A stretch of 64,000 nt of DNA from contig JAODBK010000079.1 of assembly GCA_025463925.1 (NCBI GenBank), positions 1-64,000 on the forward strand. The letters are read 5' to 3'. The first letter of the stretch is position 1, and the number at the start of each line of letters is the position of its first letter. Below are positions 41,640-49,938 of the stretch, in pieces. Position numbers and translations under genes: made by a program. The notes under the pieces were generated by a model that saw nothing but the letters and a program-made list of their open reading frames with translations, did no database searches and was not told where the DNA came from. The stretch comes from Acidimicrobiales bacterium (GTDB lineage: Bacteria; Actinomycetota; Acidimicrobiia; Acidimicrobiales; AC-14).

Positions 41640-41855
41640 AGGCCACCGGAGAAAGGAGGTGGTCCAGCTGATCGATTGTTTGTCTGGGACCCTGGAGGTG
41701 GCTGGCCGCTAGTCGGCAGCTGGACCTGGCTGGCGAATCCTCGCCGGTCACCGTTCGATCCGCACCGGGGCTGGTCCCACCGGAAACATCATGCGGTTCG
41801 ACCTCTTCACATCCAGCAGGTATTCGCGAGGGGCGCCCGACGGGCGCCCCTCGCT
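41640..41855 (+). ncRNA. Candidate structured leader or small RNA
   Basis: The segment begins with GAAAGGAGGT, a near-perfect match to the 16S anti-Shine-Dalgarno. A 10-bp perfect inverted repeat (GGTCCAGCTG at 41661-41670, CAGCTGGACC at 41717-41726) would sequester the sequence just after it. It ends in a strong 12-bp hairpin. Eight bases after GGAGG is a CTG opening a 14-codon frame (IDCLSGTLEVAGR then TAG), and a TTG at 41676 opens a Trp-rich frame overlapping it. This could be a regulated leader peptide, an independent small RNA or a frameshifted gene. No tRNA, 6S, SRP or tmRNA signature is seen. Confidence 0.5.
41827..41853 (+). terminator. Strong 12-bp hairpin
   Basis: CGAGGGGCGCCC-gac-GGGCGCCCCTCG is a perfect 12-bp stem with a 3-base loop. 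It lacks a T-run but is stable enough to stop transcription or protect an RNA 3' end. Confidence 0.65.
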
Positions 41856-41865
41856 CGCGCTCGCG

Positions 41866-41871
41866 TACCAT
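41866..41871 (+). promoter_or_regulatory. Leaderless promoter -10
   Basis: TACCAT, 7 bases before the ATG at 41879 and just downstream of the hairpin. Confidence 0.5.
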
Positions 41872-41878
41872 CGCCGCC

Positions 41879-42094
41879 ATGGCGCGCCCGACCCGCTTCG
41901 AGCACTTCCGGTGGCTCGGGGACAAGCGCAACCAGCGCGTGCACGACCTCGACCGCGCCACCGACGCGTGCGACATCGACGAGCTGATGGCCTCGGAGCA
42001 GTTCGCCGCCTTCGGGCCCGACATGCTGCCCGAGGCCCGCAACCGGTCCTACCGGCCGTGCCGCCACTGCGTCAGCGCGCCGGTCGACGCTTGA
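41879..42094 (+). CDS. Small conserved hypothetical protein
   Basis: 71 residues, MARPTRFEHFRWLGDKRNQR at the N-terminus, then VHDLDRATDACDIDELMASEQFAAFGPDMLPEARNRSYRPCRHC. It is soluble and ends in a possible metal-binding CRHC. The composition and strong N-terminal motif suggest a genuine lineage-conserved gene. I do not know the function. Predicted leaderless mRNA. Confidence 0.7.
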   Translation: MARPTRFEHFRWLGDKRNQRVHDLDRATDACDIDELMASEQFAAFGPDMLPEARNRSYRPCRHCVSAPVDA

Positions 42095-42128
42095 CGCACC
42101 AGTCCTCGACCCGGCCCGCTCGCTAGCG

Positions 42129-42887
42129 ATGGCGATGCCGCACCTCATCGACTCCGGCGGGCTGCGGCTCTCCGGGCATCTGGCCCGCCCACTCTCGTCC
42201 GGCACGGGCTCGCTGAACGGGCTCGTGCTCTGCCACGGGTTCCCGTCGGGGCCGCGGGGCGCGGCGACGTCCGGCCAGACCTACCCGCAGTTCGCCGACC
42301 GGTTGGCCGCCGAGACCGGCTGGGTCGTGCTGACGTTCAACTTCCGCGGCAGCGGCACCTCCGAGGGCAACTTCTCGCTCGGCGGCTGGTTGGCCGACCT
42401 CGGCGCCGCGGTCGACCATCTGTCGGCCGAGCCGCGCGTCAACGGGGTGTGGCTCGCCGGCTCCTCGACGGGCGGCGCGCTGGCGGTGTGCGCCGCCGCC
42501 GAGGACGAGCGGGTGCGCGGCGTCGCCACGCTGGCGGCACCGGCCGACTTCGACGCGTGGGCCGGCGACGCCCGCCGCTTCCTGCAGCACGCCCGTTCCG
42601 TCGGGGTCATCACCTCGCCGTCGTTCCCGTCCGACCTCGACGCGTGGAACCGTGAGCTGCGCGAGATCCGGGCGCTGACCGCGGTCACCAAGCTGGCGCC
42701 CCGCCCGCTGCTCGTCGTCCACGGCACCGACGACGACGTCGTCCCGGTCAGCGACGCCCGCGCGCTCGTCGACGCCGCTGACGGTCCGGTCGAGATGCGG
42801 ATCCTCGTGGGCGCCGGCCACCGCCTGCGCCACGACCCCCGGGCCGTCGCCATCCTGCTCGGCTGGATGGACCGCCAGCAGCTCTGA
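42129..42887 (+). CDS. Alpha/beta hydrolase (dienelactone hydrolase-like)
   Basis: 252 residues. VLCHGFPSGPRG forms the oxyanion region, GSSTGG near residue 113 the nucleophile elbow, HGTDDDVVP the acid and GAGHRLRHDP the histidine. The fold resembles cytoplasmic esterases or peptidase-like hydrolases. Start at ATG 42129, or the second ATG two codons on. It converges on thiE. Substrate unknown. Confidence 0.85.
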   Translation: MAMPHLIDSGGLRLSGHLARPLSSGTGSLNGLVLCHGFPSGPRGAATSGQTYPQFADRLAAETGWVVLTFNFRGSGTSEGNFSLGGWLADLGAAVDHLSAEPRVNGVWLAGSSTGGALAVCAAAEDERVRGVATLAAPADFDAWAGDARRFLQHARSVGVITSPSFPSDLDAWNRELREIRALTAVTKLAPRPLLVVHGTDDDVVPVSDARALVDAADGPVEMRILVGAGHRLRHDPRAVAILLGWMDRQQL

Positions 42888-42901
42888 CCCCCCCGGGCGG
42901 T

Positions 42902-43555
42902 TCAAGGCACGGGGGCGGCGGAGGCGATCGCGTCGTCGATGGCGCGGGCGAGGGCGCGGGCGGCGCCCTCGGGGTCGGCAGCCTCGGTGAGCCAGCGGAC
43001 CGCGACGAACCGGCGCGCGCCGGCGGCCACCATCGCAGCGACGGTGTCGGGCGCGGCGCCGCCGGTGACGAACCAGGGTTGCCGGCTCTCGGCCGCGGCG
43101 TGGCGCAGGTAGCCGAGCCCGGTACCGGGGCGACCCGGCTTGGTGGGCGTCGGGCGGACCGGGCCGACCGAGACGTAGTCGACCGGCTCGGTGTTGGCCC
43201 GGGCCAGCTCGTCCGGCGCGTGGGTCGACCGGCCGACGATGGCGTCGGGCCCGAGGACGCGCCGGGCCAGTTCCGGCGGCGCGTCGTCCTGGCCGACGTG
43301 GACGCCGTCGGCGCCGCACTCGAGGGCCAGGTCCGGGCGGTCGTTGACGATGAACGGCACGCCGTGGTCCCGGCACACGCCGAGAGCGAGCCGGGCCCGG
43401 CCGAGCAACGGCCGCGCGTCCAGGTGCTTCTCCCGGAGCTGCACCAGGTCGACGCCGCCGGCGAGGCACGCCGCGACGAAGCGCTCGAGGTCCGGCCGGT
43501 CGGGCGTGCAGAGGTACAGCCGACGGCCGGCGAGCCGATCGGCGGGTGCGGTCAC
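42902..43555 (-). CDS. thiE: Thiamine phosphate synthase
   Basis: 217 residues. ThiE joins the thiazole and pyrimidine phosphates to thiamine phosphate. Motifs: VQLREKHLDAR, the pyrophosphate loop FIVNDRPDLALECGADGVHVGQDD and VSVGPVRPTPTKPG. The GTG at 43555 overlaps the thiS stop (GTGA). No thiG, thiO or thiC is adjacent, and no TPP riboswitch is visible upstream. Confidence 0.93.
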   Translation of the reverse strand: MTAPADRLAGRRLYLCTPDRPDLERFVAACLAGGVDLVQLREKHLDARPLLGRARLALGVCRDHGVPFIVNDRPDLALECGADGVHVGQDDAPPELARRVLGPDAIVGRSTHAPDELARANTEPVDYVSVGPVRPTPTKPGRPGTGLGYLRHAAAESRQPWFVTGGAAPDTVAAMVAAGARRFVAVRWLTEAADPEGAARALARAIDDAIASAAPVP

Positions 43556-43752
43556 CCGCCGGCGACGGCCCGCACGAGCTCGAGCCGGTCGCCGTCGCGC
43601 AGCGCGGTGGCGTCGACCTCGGCTCGGGCCACCGGCTGGCCGTTCCGCTCGACGAGGACCCATTTCCGGCCGAGGGCGAGCGCCACCAGCAGGTCACCGA
43701 CGGTGGACCCGTCGGCCAGCTCCACCCGGTCCCCGTTGGCGATCACGACCAT
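43552..43752 (-). CDS. thiS: Sulfur carrier protein ThiS
   Basis: 66 residues of ubiquitin-like fold ending in the essential Gly-Gly. ThiS carries sulfur as a C-terminal thiocarboxylate for the thiazole ring. The segment ELADGSTVGDLLVALAL and KWVLVERNGQPVARAEV are typical. ATG 43752 sits 7 bases after TAGCTT, so the message is probably leaderless. Confidence 0.92.
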   Translation of the reverse strand: MVVIANGDRVELADGSTVGDLLVALALGRKWVLVERNGQPVARAEVDATALRDGDRLELVRAVAGG

Positions 43753-43759
43753 CGTTGCG

Positions 43760-43765
43760 AAGCTA
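43760..43765 (-). promoter_or_regulatory. Leaderless promoter -10 of thiS-thiE
   Basis: TAGCTT followed by 7 bases and the thiS ATG. It leaves no room for a riboswitch. Confidence 0.55.
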
Positions 43766-43801
43766 CCTTCACTTCCCACCGAACCCGACCGATGATGAGG
43801 C

Positions 43802-44749
43802 GTGCCCCCCGACCTGGTCGTCGTGCTCGACGGCGTCCGCCGATCCTTCGGCCGGGCGGTCGGTTTGACCGATCTCAGCCTCTCCGTCCCGGTCGGGACG
43901 GTCACGGTCCTGCTCGGCCCGAACGGCGCCGGCAAGACGACCGCGGTCCGGATGATCACCGGCGCGCTGTCGCCCGACGCCGGGACGGTGCGGGCGTTCG
44001 GCCTCGACCCGGCGGTCGACGGCGCCGCGGTGCGCCGGCGCTGCGGGGTCGTCTCGGCCAAGCCGGCGCTGTACGACCGGCTCACCGGTCGCGACAACCT
44101 GCGGTACTCGGCCGACCTCTACGGCATCGGCGCCGCGGCTCCAGTCGACGACGCCGCGGCGCGCTTCGGCATCGATCACGCGCTCGATCTGAAGGTCGGC
44201 GGCTACTCGACCGGCATGAAGACGCGGCTGGCACTGGCCCGCGCGGTGTTGCACGACCCGGACCTGCTGCTGCTCGACGAGCCGACGTCCGGTCTCGATC
44301 CCGAGTCGGCGCTGGCGGTGCTCCGGCTGATCGACGAGCTGGCCGCCGGCGGCAAGACGGTCGTGATGTGCACCCACCTCTTGCTGGAGGCCGAAGGGCT
44401 GGCCGACCAGGTCGTCATCCTCGAGGCCGGCCGGTCGCTGCTGTCGGGCCCGCCGGACGAGTTGGTGCGCCGCTACTGGCCGCACCCGACGGTCGTCATC
44501 GACGCCGAGGATCGCGCCGGGCTGGCGGCGCTCGCCGATCTCCCGGGCGTCCTCGAGTGCCACCGCAACGGCAGCGCGGCGCGGATCGCGCTCGACGACC
44601 TCGCGCGCGTCCCCGACTTGATCGACGCCCTCAACGGCCTCGGCGTCCGGTTGACGCGTGTCGCGCCCCACGAGCCGTCGCTCGAAGAGCTGTACTTCGC
44701 GGTGCGCCGCGAGTCGGGCGCGGTCATCGAGGAACGGGACGCGCGGTGA
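43802..44749 (+). CDS. ABC transporter ATP-binding protein
   Basis: 315 residues. Walker [10 protein letters not shown] near residue 40, signature [14 protein letters not shown], Walker [13 protein letters not shown] and the H-loop CTHLL. The extended C-terminus resembles ATPases of drug/lipid or Na+-type ABC exporters. It is coupled to the permease at 44749 (TGATG overlap). GTG 43802. Confidence 0.92.
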   Translation: MPPDLVVVLDGVRRSFGRAVGLTDLSLSVPVGTVTVLLGPNGAGKTTAVRMITGALSPDAGTVRAFGLDPAVDGAAVRRRCGVVSAKPALYDRLTGRDNLRYSADLYGIGAAAPVDDAAARFGIDHALDLKVGGYSTGMKTRLALARAVLHDPDLLLLDEPTSGLDPESALAVLRLIDELAAGGKTVVMCTHLLLEAEGLADQVVILEAGRSLLSGPPDELVRRYWPHPTVVIDAEDRAGLAALADLPGVLECHRNGSAARIALDDLARVPDLIDALNGLGVRLTRVAPHEPSLEELYFAVRRESGAVIEERDAR

Positions 44750-45582
44750 TGTCACGGTTCCGTCGATCGACGGTCTGGCTGGTGGCCCGCACCGACCTCC
44801 GGCAGTTGAAGGAGAGCCCGGACTTCTGGGTGCCGATGCTGATCCTGGCGGCGTTGTTCTTCGTCGCCGCGCCCGCCGGGTTGCTCTGGATCGTCACCCA
44901 CGTCGACAACGCGTCCATCGTCGCCAGGGTGTCGACCACGCTCGACGTGCTGCCGGCTTCGGCCAAGGCCGCGGTGCACGGCCGGAGCCCGCAGGCGAAG
45001 GCGGCCTACTCGTTGTCGGTGTTCCTGTTCGCGCCGCTGGCGGTGATCGTCCCGATGACGATCTCCACCGCGGTCGGCGCCAACATCATCGTTGGGGAGA
45101 AGGAGCGGGGCACCGGCGAGTTCCTGGCCCACAGCCCGGCGACCGAGCGCGACATCTACCTCGGGAAGCTGGTGGCCAGCCTCGTGCCGGGGTACCTCAC
45201 GACGATCGTCGGCTTCCTCCTCTACTCGTTGGTGGTCAACCTCATCGCCGGCCCGAAGCTGGGCGGATGGTTCTTCCCGACCGGCTCGTGGTGGCTGCTC
45301 ATGTTGTGGGTCGTGCCGCCGTTCCTCGCACTCACGCTGTCGGTGGTGTTGCGGTTGTCGGCGCGGGTGCGCAGCGCAGCCGCCGCGCAGCAGGCGTCGG
45401 GCCTGGTGACGCTCCCGCTGATCCTGCTCTCCTACGGCCAGTCGAGCGGCGCGGTGTTCGGGTCGCTGCGCGGCGCGCTGGTGCTCGGTGCGGTGTCGTG
45501 GCTCGCGGCCATCGTCGGCTTGCACCGCGGCGCGCGGGCCGTCACGCGCGAGCGTTTGCTGGGCGCCGAGTCCGCGGCTTAG
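44749..45582 (+). CDS. ABC-2 type transporter permease
   Basis: 277 residues with about six transmembrane helices. MLILAALFFVAAPAGLL is the first. The conserved EKERGTGEFLAHSPATERDIYLGKL loop matches ABC-2/NatB-like permeases. The start is the ATG at 44749 that overlaps the ATPase stop; the GTG one codon earlier is also possible. With the upstream ATPase it forms a complete exporter; the substrate is unknown. Confidence 0.88.
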   Translation: MSRFRRSTVWLVARTDLRQLKESPDFWVPMLILAALFFVAAPAGLLWIVTHVDNASIVARVSTTLDVLPASAKAAVHGRSPQAKAAYSLSVFLFAPLAVIVPMTISTAVGANIIVGEKERGTGEFLAHSPATERDIYLGKLVASLVPGYLTTIVGFLLYSLVVNLIAGPKLGGWFFPTGSWWLLMLWVVPPFLALTLSVVLRLSARVRSAAAAQQASGLVTLPLILLSYGQSSGAVFGSLRGALVLGAVSWLAAIVGLHRGARAVTRERLLGAESAA

Positions 45583-45594
45583 CGCGACTGCGCG

Positions 45595-46176
45595 TCAGCT
45601 CTCCGACTTCGCCTTGGCCTTGGCCTTCATGTCGCGCTTGTAGGCGCGGACCGCGGCAAACGCGTCCGGCCCGTCGATGTCGGCGATCGAGCGGTGGCCG
45701 GGTTCGGCATACGCACCGGCGGCCAGCTCCCATCCGGCCGGCGTCACCCCGAGCCGCTTGGCCAGCAGCGCGGTGAAGATCTGCGCCTTCTGGGTGCCGA
45801 ACCCCGGGAGCGAGGTGAGACGGGCCAGGAGGTCCGGTCCGTCGGCGGCGCCGGCCCACACCTGCTCGGCCCGGCCATCGAAGTCGTCCACCAGCGCTTG
45901 GCACATCGCCTGCGTGCGGGCCGCCATCGAACCGGGGAACCGGTGCAGTGCCGGCCGCTCGCTGAAGATCTCGACCAGCTTGGCCGGGTCCACCGCCGCG
46001 ATCTCGACGCAGTCGAGTCGCCCGCCGAGCCGCTCGCGCAGGTCGTACGGCGAGTGGAAGGCCTTCTCCATCGGCACCTGCTGGTCGAGCAGCATGCCGA
46101 TCAGCAGCGCCAGCGGGTCGTCTTCCAGGAGTTGGTCGGCCGGGTCGTCACCGGTGAGCGGGAGCGTGCACGTCAT
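45595..46176 (-). CDS. HhH-GPD family DNA glycosylase-like protein
   Basis: 193 residues of the helix-hairpin-helix GPD superfamily: LLIGMLLDQQVPMEKAF at the N-terminus and the hairpin LTSLPGFGTQKAQIFTALLAKRLGV near residue 118-142. Base-excision repair is likely, but the usual catalytic Lys or Asp after the hairpin is not obvious. A basic KAKAKAK tail ends it. ATG 46176 lies 8 bases after TAGTCT. Its first codons are duplicated at 47321-47361. Confidence 0.8.
   Translation of the reverse strand: MTCTLPLTGDDPADQLLEDDPLALLIGMLLDQQVPMEKAFHSPYDLRERLGGRLDCVEIAAVDPAKLVEIFSERPALHRFPGSMAARTQAMCQALVDDFDGRAEQVWAGAADGPDLLARLTSLPGFGTQKAQIFTALLAKRLGVTPAGWELAAGAYAEPGHRSIADIDGPDAFAAVRAYKRDMKAKAKAKSES
46129..46169. 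repeat. 41-bp direct repeat, copy A
   Basis: Lies within the 5' coding end of the HhH-GPD gene. It matches 47321-47361 at 38 of 41 positions, in the same orientation. The two copies flank the acyltransferase gene. Confidence 0.8.
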
Positions 46177-46184
46177 CGCGTTCG

Positions 46185-46190
46185 AGACTA
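46185..46190 (-). promoter_or_regulatory. Leaderless promoter -10 of the HhH-GPD gene
   Basis: TAGTCT, 8 bases before the ATG at 46176. Confidence 0.45.
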
Positions 46191-46191
46191 G

Positions 46192-47295
46192 TCACCCCTC
46201 CAGTGCAAGCCCCTTCCGCTTGAGGAACGGTCGCTCCAGGTAGCGGTACGACACCGCGGCGACAACCACTGCCGCGCCAACGGCGAATGGCGTGCCGACG
46301 GCCGTGTTTCGCGGGAGCAGCCAACCGGCGAGTGCGATCGACGGGGCGTGCCAAAGGTAGACGCCGTAGGAGCGGCGTCCCAGGAAGACCAGCGGCTTCG
46401 CGGCAAGGGCGTCCCGGACCGACCGGGCGCCGGGGGTCCACAGCCATATCAGCAGGACCGTGGTCCCGAGGTCGATGACGGTGATCGGAGCGGTGGGACT
46501 CATTCCCGGTATCGCCGGGTTGTGGCCGAAGACGGTGGCCACGAAATAGCCCGCGGAGAGCGCAGCGCACACGGCCATGGTTCGTTGCACCCAGGCTCTG
46601 GTCGGGACCCGGCCGGTCGCGACGAGCCACCCGGCGGCGCAACCCAACAGAATGGCTCCGCCTCGGGTGTCGGAGCCGTAGTACACCCGCGAGGCGCTGG
46701 CCCCAGCGTGCCAGAGCAACTCGCGGAGGCAAAGAGCGGCGCTGCCGCCCAGCACGGCGACAGGGCCGATGGCGTCCGCGCCCCACCGCCGCAGCGCCAG
46801 CCACACCACCAGCGGCCAGACGACGTAGAACTGCTCCTCTATCGCCAAGGACCACATCTGGCCGAGTCCAGGCCCGAGCCCATGCCCGCGTACGGCCAGC
46901 CAGTTGGACCCGTAGGTCAGCACGGCAGGGACCGACCGGAGCATCGAGCCGCGAACCTGTGGCCGCGCCACGACGAGCGCAAACATCGCGTAGACGACGA
47001 GAAGGCCGACGAGCGCGGGGAGCAGACGACGGGCTCGGCGCACGTAGAACGCCGAGAACCGGAGGCGGCCGGTGCGCGCTCGCTCTTCCAGCAGCAACCA
47101 GGTGATCAGGAACCCACTGAGAACGAAGAAGACATCGACGCCCAGATAGCCGCCAGGGAAGGTTCGCCACCAGGCGTGGAACGCGACCACCGCGGCAATG
47201 GCCAACGCCCGGAACCCATCGAGCATCGGCTGGTACCCGAGCCCGCGCACGCGTCTGCTCTGCGCCGACGCCTCGGCAGTCGTGCCAGTGCCCAC
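46192..47295 (-). CDS. Membrane acyltransferase (acyltransferase-3 family)
   Basis: 367 residues with about ten hydrophobic helices. MLDGFRALAIAAVVAFHAWW with the catalytic-site histidine near residue 39, YLGVDVFFVLSGFLIT and SLAIEEQFYVVWPL identify the OafA/acyltransferase-3 family that O-acylates surface polysaccharides. GTG 47295 lies 6 bases after TAGTCT. It is flanked by a 41-bp direct repeat of the neighbouring HhH-GPD gene's 5' end and is less uniformly GC-rich than its neighbours, which suggests insertion or exchange. Confidence 0.9.
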   Translation of the reverse strand: MGTGTTAEASAQSRRVRGLGYQPMLDGFRALAIAAVVAFHAWWRTFPGGYLGVDVFFVLSGFLITWLLLEERARTGRLRFSAFYVRRARRLLPALVGLLVVYAMFALVVARPQVRGSMLRSVPAVLTYGSNWLAVRGHGLGPGLGQMWSLAIEEQFYVVWPLVVWLALRRWGADAIGPVAVLGGSAALCLRELLWHAGASASRVYYGSDTRGGAILLGCAAGWLVATGRVPTRAWVQRTMAVCAALSAGYFVATVFGHNPAIPGMSPTAPITVIDLGTTVLLIWLWTPGARSVRDALAAKPLVFLGRRSYGVYLWHAPSIALAGWLLPRNTAVGTPFAVGAAVVVAAVSYRYLERPFLKRKGLALEG

Positions 47296-47301
47296 CGTCC
47301 A

Positions 47302-47307
47302 AGACTA
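47302..47307 (-). promoter_or_regulatory. Leaderless promoter -10 of the acyltransferase gene
   Basis: TAGTCT followed by 6 bases and GTG at 47295. Confidence 0.55.
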
Positions 47308-47320
47308 AGTATCCGCGGCC

Positions 47321-47361
47321 GAGTTGGTCGGCCCGATCGACACCGGTGAGCGGGAGCGTGC
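47321..47361. repeat. 41-bp direct repeat, copy B (remnant of the HhH-GPD 5' end)
   Basis: On the minus strand it reads RTLPLTGVDRADQL, matching the TLPLTGDDPADQL near the start of the HhH-GPD protein. It has no continuing gene, so it is a duplicated fragment. Confidence 0.8.
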
Positions 47362-47398
47362 GGCCGGACAGGACGGGAGTGTCGCGCGCCGGTCCCGC

Positions 47399-47404
47399 TA
47401 CGGT
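47399..47404 (+). promoter_or_regulatory. Leaderless promoter -10 of the glycosyltransferase gene
   Basis: TACGGT followed by 8 bases and GTG at 47413. Confidence 0.45.
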
Positions 47405-47412
47405 CGCGCCCC

Positions 47413-48951
47413 GTGCGCGGGTGGCGAGATTGGTGCTGGCGCGGCGCGCCGTATGTGCTCCTGGCAGCCGGGGCCGCGGTGCGCGTCGAGCAGTACGCGG
47501 CTCGCCGGTCGCTCTGGGTCGACGAGGCGTTGCTGAGTTGGAGCATCGTCCACCGCAACTACGCCGGCCTGACGCACCCGCTGGCGTACAAGCAGGGCGC
47601 ACCGATCGGCTTCCTGTTCCTCGAGCGCACCGCGGTCGTCGCGCTCGGCAACAACGAGCTGGTGTTGCGGCTCGTCCCGCTGATCGCCGGCCTGGCATCG
47701 CTCCTGTTGACCTGGCAGCTCGCCCGCCCGCTGTTCGACCGCGCCGCCGCGCTGGTCGCGGTCGCGCTGGTCGCGGCGTCGCCGTCGCTCATCTACTACT
47801 CGAACGAGGTCAAGCAGTACTCGAGCGATGTCGCGCTCACCCTGCTCGTGGTGTGGGTGGCCCGCCCGCTGTTCGGCGATCCGTCCAAGCGGCGTGTCGT
47901 GGTGGCGTCGATCGTGGCCGCGGCGACGGTATGGCTCTCGTACCCCGCGGTCGTCGCGGTTGCCGCGGTCGTGCTGGTGCTGCTCGTGCGGGCGGTGGTG
48001 GAGGAGCGGTGGACGGATGTCCGGCTGACGATTGCCGCCGCCATCCCCGCTGCGGCCAGCGTCACCGCCGCGTGGGCGGTGTCGCTGCGCCGGCTCAGCG
48101 GCGAGGCGTTCTTCAAGACGTTCTGGGCGGCCGGCTTCCCGCCGCGCCACGCCGGCGTGGTGGACGCGGCCAGGTGGGTGGGCCGGGCCATCGACGCGGT
48201 GATGGCCGATCCCGTCGGGCTGCGATTCACGGTGCTGGGTGCGCTGATGGCCGGCGTGGGCCTGACTGTGGTCGCCCGGCGGTCGCGGCCGTTCGGCGCG
48301 CTGCCCGCGGTGATCGTCGTCATGGTCGTCGGCGGTGCCCTGGCGCGCGTCTATCCGCTGCAGGGCCGATTGGCGCTGTTCCTCGTGCCGCTCGTGGCGC
48401 TCGCGCTGGCGGCGACGACCGATGTGGGCGGCCGCGTCGGCGCCGCGTTTGCGATCCTGGTGCTGGTGCTCGCGGGTCACCCGGTACGCGTCGCCGCCAA
48501 TGCGGTGTGGCATCCGGTGCAGGTCGCCGAGACCCGGCCCGTTCTCGAGTACCTCGCCGCGCACCGCGCGCCCGGCGACCGGATCTATCTCCACTACGCG
48601 TCGGGCGCCGCGTTCGGGTACTACGGGCCGAAGCTGCACCTCACCGCCGACGGGATCGTCGACGTGGCGGCGCCTCCGTGCCCACCCCTTGCGACCGCAT
48701 TTCGCGGGGCCACCCGGGTGTGGCTGTTCGTCGGGTACCACCCGAGCGCCGCGCCCCCCAACGAGGACGCCATCTTCACCAGCCGATTCGCGACCGTCGG
48801 GCACCCGATCGACGTCGTGCGCGCCAAGGGGGCGTTCGCGGTGCTCTACGACCTGGCCGAGCCGCTCGACCCGGACGGCACGAGCGCGCTGGCTCCGCCC
48901 GGCGGCCGGTGCCTCCGGATCGATCCGGTGCCACCCGACCCGGCCGGTTGA
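47413..48951 (+). CDS. GT-C fold membrane glycosyltransferase (GT39-like)
   Basis: 512 residues with about ten transmembrane helices. The acidic motif SLWVDEALLSW in the first external loop (near residue 34) is the catalytic Asp/Glu site of polyprenyl-phosphate-dependent GT-C enzymes. Later, YYSNEVKQYSSDVAL matches the ArnT/PMT-type second loop. The C-terminal part (about 365-500) is a soluble external domain. Probably transfers a sugar to a lipid, protein or wall polymer outside the membrane. Predicted leaderless GTG start. Confidence 0.85.
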   Translation: MRGWRDWCWRGAPYVLLAAGAAVRVEQYAARRSLWVDEALLSWSIVHRNYAGLTHPLAYKQGAPIGFLFLERTAVVALGNNELVLRLVPLIAGLASLLLTWQLARPLFDRAAALVAVALVAASPSLIYYSNEVKQYSSDVALTLLVVWVARPLFGDPSKRRVVVASIVAAATVWLSYPAVVAVAAVVLVLLVRAVVEERWTDVRLTIAAAIPAAASVTAAWAVSLRRLSGEAFFKTFWAAGFPPRHAGVVDAARWVGRAIDAVMADPVGLRFTVLGALMAGVGLTVVARRSRPFGALPAVIVVMVVGGALARVYPLQGRLALFLVPLVALALAATTDVGGRVGAAFAILVLVLAGHPVRVAANAVWHPVQVAETRPVLEYLAAHRAPGDRIYLHYASGAAFGYYGPKLHLTADGIVDVAAPPCPPLATAFRGATRVWLFVGYHPSAAPPNEDAIFTSRFATVGHPIDVVRAKGAFAVLYDLAEPLDPDGTSALAPPGGRCLRIDPVPPDPAG

Positions 48952-49065
48952 CGGGCGATCAGCGGCTGGGGCGCGTGCGGCCGGGCTCCTGAAGCGCGCC
49001 TGACAGGTGTCGCGTCGGCTGGTGTGGAACTGCCTCCTGTCGGTACCGAACTGGGAGGCCTGAAC

Positions 49066-49575
49066 ATGACCAAGCGATCTGCAGTCGCGCTGGCTGTAGC
49101 AGCCGCTGCCACCACGATCGTCGCGGCACCGCTGGCGCGAGGTGCGACCGGGTCGACGCAGTGCACTGACGGGTCCCGCGCCTGCGTCATTTCGGCGGCG
49201 AAGACCTACATCGATGCCTTCCTGAGCCACGACGGCAGCAAGGTGCGGCTCGCTCCGAACGCCCGCCGGACCGAAAACGGGATGGTCACCGGCACCAGCG
49301 GTCGCGAGATCGCCAACAACCTCAGCACCAACCAGGGCGACCACGCCATCTACGCGTTGCGCGATGTCCGCTGGTTCGTCGATGGCGACCAGGCGATCGC
49401 CTACTACCTCCAGGACACCGCCGCCCCCAACACCAATGCACCCCATACCGCGACGGTGCACCTGGCGGAGCGGTTCAAGGTCGACCGCGGCCTGATCCAA
49501 CAGATCGAAGCGATCTTCTGGGCCTCGCCTGGTCCGACGCCGGAAAGTTCGGGCTGGGAGGCCCCGAGCCACTAG
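49066..49575 (+). CDS. Secreted NTF2/SnoaL-like protein
   Basis: 169 residues with a signal peptide (KRSAVALAVAAAATTIVAAPLARGA). The mature part, beginning CTDGSRACVISAAKTYIDAFLSHDGSKV, resembles SnoaL/NTF2-like cone-shaped domains, with HLAERFKVDRGLIQQIEAIF as the typical final strands. Two early cysteines could form a disulfide. ATG 49066 has GGGAGG 7 bases upstream. Function unknown. Confidence 0.7.
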   Translation: MTKRSAVALAVAAAATTIVAAPLARGATGSTQCTDGSRACVISAAKTYIDAFLSHDGSKVRLAPNARRTENGMVTGTSGREIANNLSTNQGDHAIYALRDVRWFVDGDQAIAYYLQDTAAPNTNAPHTATVHLAERFKVDRGLIQQIEAIFWASPGPTPESSGWEAPSH

Positions 49576-49938
49576 CCGACGAGAAGAGATTGAGGCACCA
49601 AGCCACATCATCTCCACGTCGAGGCCGGTGGTTTCGGAGGCGGGCCATCCCTCTGACCGGCGCGATCTTCGCGTGACTCGCTACGCGCTGGTGATAACCG
49701 GCCTTGTGCCGGCAGCATTACAGGTCGGTCCGCTTGTCGTCAGGCCTCGCCGGGTGTTTACGGAAATCCTCCCGAAATGGCAGGAACCGGATCAAAGACG
49801 TCGAAATCGTCCCTCGTCGAGTCCCTCGCGCAGGGCTCGCCTGGAGGTCCACAGTTCCTCGTCGAACTACCGCGTCGTCCTACGGCTGGGGCCGCCGTGG
49901 AAGGGGTCACTTGATCCAATGACGGAAGGAACGAATCC
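49576..49938. other. 363-bp region without a convincing gene
   Basis: An open frame at 49628-49942 exists but has arginine-rich, shadow-like composition and overlaps the next start. No promoter or repeat stands out. GGAAGG at 49924 serves the next gene. Confidence 0.5.

Noticed and set aside
41640-41860. tRNA, tmRNA, 6S, SRP RNA or RNase P RNA in the structured segment
   Set aside because: No cloverleaf, CCA end, tag peptide, 6S bulge or conserved RNase P/SRP signature could be drawn. Only a CGTTCGATCC similarity to a T-loop was found.
46192-47295. Insertion sequence flanked by direct repeats
   Set aside because: The repeats flank an acyltransferase, not a transposase, are too long for target-site duplications, and no terminal inverted repeats are seen.
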